Assembly: GCA_013298265.1 (NCBI GenBank)
Contig: JAAFHE010000016.1
Span: 1 to 15,335, forward strand
Length of the DNA: 15,335 nt
Reading direction: 5' to 3'
Origin: Lysobacterales bacterium
GTDB lineage: Bacteria; Pseudomonadota; Gammaproteobacteria; Xanthomonadales; Rhodanobacteraceae
Below are positions 13,016 through 15,335 of the stretch, piece by piece. The notes under the pieces were generated by a model, which saw only the letters and a program-made list of their open reading frames with translations, ran no database searches and was not told where the DNA came from. The first letter of the stretch is position 1. Each line of letters starts with the position of its first letter. The position numbers and the translations under genes were made by a program.

Positions 13016-15335
13016 TCAGGGCGGAACGATCGGCGCCGTCGTGGTCAGCGCGCAGCCCGCACTGGCACTGGTGCTGGTGCTGCCCAGGTTGTTGCCCACG
13101 AGTTCTGCATTCGCCGAGGCCGCGCCTGTTGGCGCACGATCGAACAGCTCGCAGGTCGATGTGCTGGTTTCAATCAGGGCCAGGCAGACGCCGGTGAGAT
13201 CAAAGGCACAGCCACCGCTGGGCACCGCAACCGTATTGGCCGCGATATCGGCACGGAGCGCGTTGCAGGTCGTCGCGCAATTGGATTGCACCAAGATGCC
13301 CGACAGCGGAAGGTTGGCCGGCAGTGAATCGGTATTGACCGAATTGTTGGTAACTGTGGCATCCATGCGTCCGGTGCCGTTGCGGTTGACGACCTCGATA
13401 CCGCGACCGTTGCGCGTCTCGCGCACGGTCGAGTTGGTCACGATGTAGCGCTTGCTGCCGTTGTCGTTACCGATCACGCGGATGCCGTTGCCGATGACCG
13501 AGCCCGAACCGATCGAGCCGGCGGTACCGATACGCACGTTGTCGATGCGGCCATTGACCGTACCCGTGCTCGGAACGCCCTGGTTGGAATTGAGTGCATG
13601 GCTGCCGCTGGCGACGGTGGAATTGATCGTGTTGTCGTTGATGTTGAAGGTCAGGTTCGACCCCTGCACCAGCGAGGCATCGACCGCGAGCACGTTGTTG
13701 CTGAAAGTATTGCCCTGCACCGTCACGCTCGGCATCGAGGTGTTGTTGTTGCCGGCGATCTGCACGCCCATGGAGCGGGCATTCAGGATCTGGTTGTTGT
13801 TCACGGTGATGGCCGTGAACACGGGCGTGCCAGTGACACCTTCGATCAGCACATGGTGGTTGCCGGTGGTCGCGCCGTTGCTGTTGAACGTGTTGTTGTC
13901 GATGTTCAGCGCGTTGAGCGTGCCCGCGGTGTTCTGCACATAGATGCTGTTGTGGGCCGAGTTGGTGAAGGTCGAGTTCGTCACGCCGGACGTGCCACTG
14001 AGCTCGGTGAACTGCATGCCTTCGTGCAAGGTCGTCGAGCCGTTGTTGGTCAGCGTGCAGAAGTTGCAGGTGAACCCATTCACGGTCGCACCGTTGACGC
14101 CGTCGTCGGCACCGCCGGTGATGAGCATGCGGGTCAGACTCACACCGCGCGTCGTGTTCAGCGATACACCCACACCGGTCGATGCCTGGATCGTGCCGCC
14201 ACTGTTGGCCGCGGCCGCACCGGTGACGGTCAGGCCGCCGGCGTTGCCGGTGTTGTTGAGGCGGATGCCGTTCGGCGCGCCGTTGGAGCTGACGCGTTCG
14301 AACGTGACGCCGGTCGCGGTGATGACATGCGTGTCGATGTTGATGGCGCGGCCGGTGGTGCTGACCGCCGTGCTGCCTGCACCCGTCACGCTGACGTTGC
14401 CGCTGCCGGTCGCGTTGAAGGCCGTACCAGTCGTGGTGGTCAGGTTGGTCGCACCCGAGAAGTTCGTCGTCGCCGCACCGTTGTTGTTGAGCTGGATCGC
14501 GTTCGCCGTCGTCGTGGAGAGGGTCTTGGCTCCGGTGAACGCGATCGTTCCGCCGGTGTTGGCGTCGACGCGGATGCCGCTGACGGCATTGTTGGTCTTC
14601 GTGATGGTGCCGGCGAACGTGAAGGTCGGCGCGCTGCCGTTGACCACGACCGCTTCGTTGGTCGGGTTGTTGATGCTCGAACCGGCGTTGCTAAAGCCGA
14701 TGGTGCCGGCCGATCCGTTGGTCACGTCGATGGCCGCATCGCCACCGTTGAGCGTGACCACGCCGGTTGCGCTGAAGCCGCCGTCGACGTTGTTCAGCTG
14801 TACGCCGGTGCCGTTGGTCGCACTGAGCGCTCCGCTCAGCGTGATGTTGCCGCTGGGCTTGGCACTGACGTCGATCAGGGCGCCGGCGCTGGTCTTGCTG
14901 ATGGTGCCGGCATAGGTGATCGCGACCGTGCTGCCGTTCTGCACCAGGAACGCCGACGCCGTGGCCCCGCTGAGTGCGCCGGTTCCGAGGTCGACACTGC
15001 CGCTGACGTTGTCGAGCAGCAGATTGTTCGTACCGCTGGTCGAGGTGAACGTTGAGAACACCGAACCCGCCGACATCACACCGTTGACGAGATTGAGCGC
15101 CTGGCCGGCTCCGGTCTTGCGCACGTCGTCGTAGATCGTGAGCGTACCGAAGTTGGTACCGACGATACCGGAGGTGCTGGCCGCGCCGATCTCCACACCG
15201 CGGACGGTGTTGTTGGACGTCAGCGTGATCGCAGCACCGGCACCATTGGTCAGTACCGGCGGCGTCTGGTCGACCAGCGGACGCGTGATGCTGTTGGCCG
15301 GCGGCGTGATCGCAAATTCGGTATCGAAGTCGTTG
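13016..15335 (-). CDS. Giant Thr/Asn/Gly-rich parallel beta-helix surface protein, C-terminal part (5' end outside window)
   Basis: The frame is open to the window edge, giving 772 visible residues; no start is needed inside the window. Two zones are visible. The N-terminal 350 or so residues carry short repeats of the kind GTGVQLNNVDG, TANAIQLNNNGAA and GIRLNNTGNAGG, each about 20-45 residues, which read as beta-helix coils. The next 300 carry PbH1-like motifs (NSIYVQNTAG, NNQILNARSMGVQIAGNN, VIGNGIRVIGND), typical of right-handed parallel beta-helices in adhesins and polysaccharide-binding proteins. The final roughly 90 residues hold six of the eight cysteines seen and end TAPIVPP, with no autotransporter barrel, LPXTG or membrane anchor. 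A surface or secreted adhesin is the likely role, by family inference. The same-strand collar operon starts 69 bases downstream. Confidence 0.85.
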   Translation of the reverse strand, partial: NDFDTEFAITPPANSITRPLVDQTPPVLTNGAGAAITLTSNNTVRGVEIGAASTSGIVGTNFGTLTIYDDVRKTGAGQALNLVNGVMSAGSVFSTFTSTSGTNNLLLDNVSGSVDLGTGALSGATASAFLVQNGSTVAITYAGTISKTSAGALIDVSAKPSGNITLSGALSATNGTGVQLNNVDGGFSATGVVTLNGGDAAIDVTNGSAGTIGFSNAGSSINNPTNEAVVVNGSAPTFTFAGTITKTNNAVSGIRVDANTGGTIAFTGAKTLSTTTANAIQLNNNGAATTNFSGATNLTTTTGTAFNATGSGNVSVTGAGSTAVSTTGRAINIDTHVITATGVTFERVSSNGAPNGIRLNNTGNAGGLTVTGAAAANSGGTIQASTGVGVSLNTTRGVSLTRMLITGGADDGVNGATVNGFTCNFCTLTNNGSTTLHEGMQFTELSGTSGVTNSTFTNSAHNSIYVQNTAGTLNALNIDNNTFNSNGATTGNHHVLIEGVTGTPVFTAITVNNNQILNARSMGVQIAGNNNTSMPSVTVQGNTFSNNVLAVDASLVQGSNLTFNINDNTINSTVASGSHALNSNQGVPSTGTVNGRIDNVRIGTAGSIGSGSVIGNGIRVIGNDNGSKRYIVTNSTVRETRNGRGIEVVNRNGTGRMDATVTNNSVNTDSLPANLPLSGILVQSNCATTCNALRADIAANTVAVPSGGCAFDLTGVCLALIETSTSTCELFDRAPTGAASANAELVGNNLGSTSTSASAGCALTTTAPIVPP

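Noticed and set aside
13598..15055. Long plus-strand open frames (485 and 323 codons) opposite the beta-helix gene
   Set aside because: Low-complexity Arg/Gly/Val or Pro/Val/Leu translations with no domain. The minus-strand frame has coherent beta-helix repeats, so these are antisense shadows of repetitive codons.
13016..15335. Classical autotransporter (type Va) for the beta-helix protein
   Set aside because: The complete C-terminus is visible and lacks an outer-membrane barrel and its terminal aromatic residue.

Overview
The window is GC-rich, densely coded bacterial chromosome. Gene content and protein style suggest a gammaproteobacterium of the Xanthomonadales/Lysobacterales (Rhodanobacteraceae-like). 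This rests on the ahcY and metF genes lying close together, the metzincin secretomes and the tail-collar clusters. The taxonomic call is an inference, because no rRNA or other marker is present.

Region 1 (1-5980) is methyl-cycle metabolism with an unusual insert. It begins with the 3' part of ahcY (S-adenosylhomocysteinase), which ends at a strong rho-independent terminator. A same-strand run of four genes follows: a circularly permuted ATP-grasp protein, an alpha-E protein (start overlaps the previous stop), an Anbu-type proteasome-like peptidase and a divergent TrpF-like TIM barrel. metF (methylenetetrahydrofolate reductase) comes next, behind its own AT-rich promoter candidate. The ATP-grasp/alpha-E/Anbu set matches the known predicted peptide-tagging (amidoligase-proteasome) neighbourhood. 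The transglutaminase-like peptidase that usually accompanies it is absent here, and the TrpF-like gene stands next to Anbu instead.

Region 2 (5981-9660) holds two tandem paralogous secreted zinc metallopeptidases of the metzincin (reprolysin-like) type, each with a signal peptide. The pair is separated by a perfect 14-bp hairpin and followed by a second hairpin. A small exported protein of unknown function lies on the opposite strand after them.

Region 3 (9810-15335) is a tail-collar/adhesin locus with no other phage genes. A DUF6916 gene on the plus strand converges on a tightly packed minus-strand operon. In transcription order this operon has three paralogous phage tail-collar (MdpB-like) proteins, a Tat-signal exported protein and a GNAT acetyltransferase. 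Upstream on the same strand is the C-terminal 772 residues of a very large Thr/Asn/Gly-rich parallel beta-helix protein, whose N-terminus lies beyond the window. Together these look like a domesticated, surface-directed module rather than a prophage.

The regions most worth following up are the peptide-tagging module with its TrpF-like partner, and the tail-collar/beta-helix locus. No tRNA, rRNA, CRISPR array, insertion sequence or recognisable riboswitch was seen. No gene-free stretch exceeds 300 bases.
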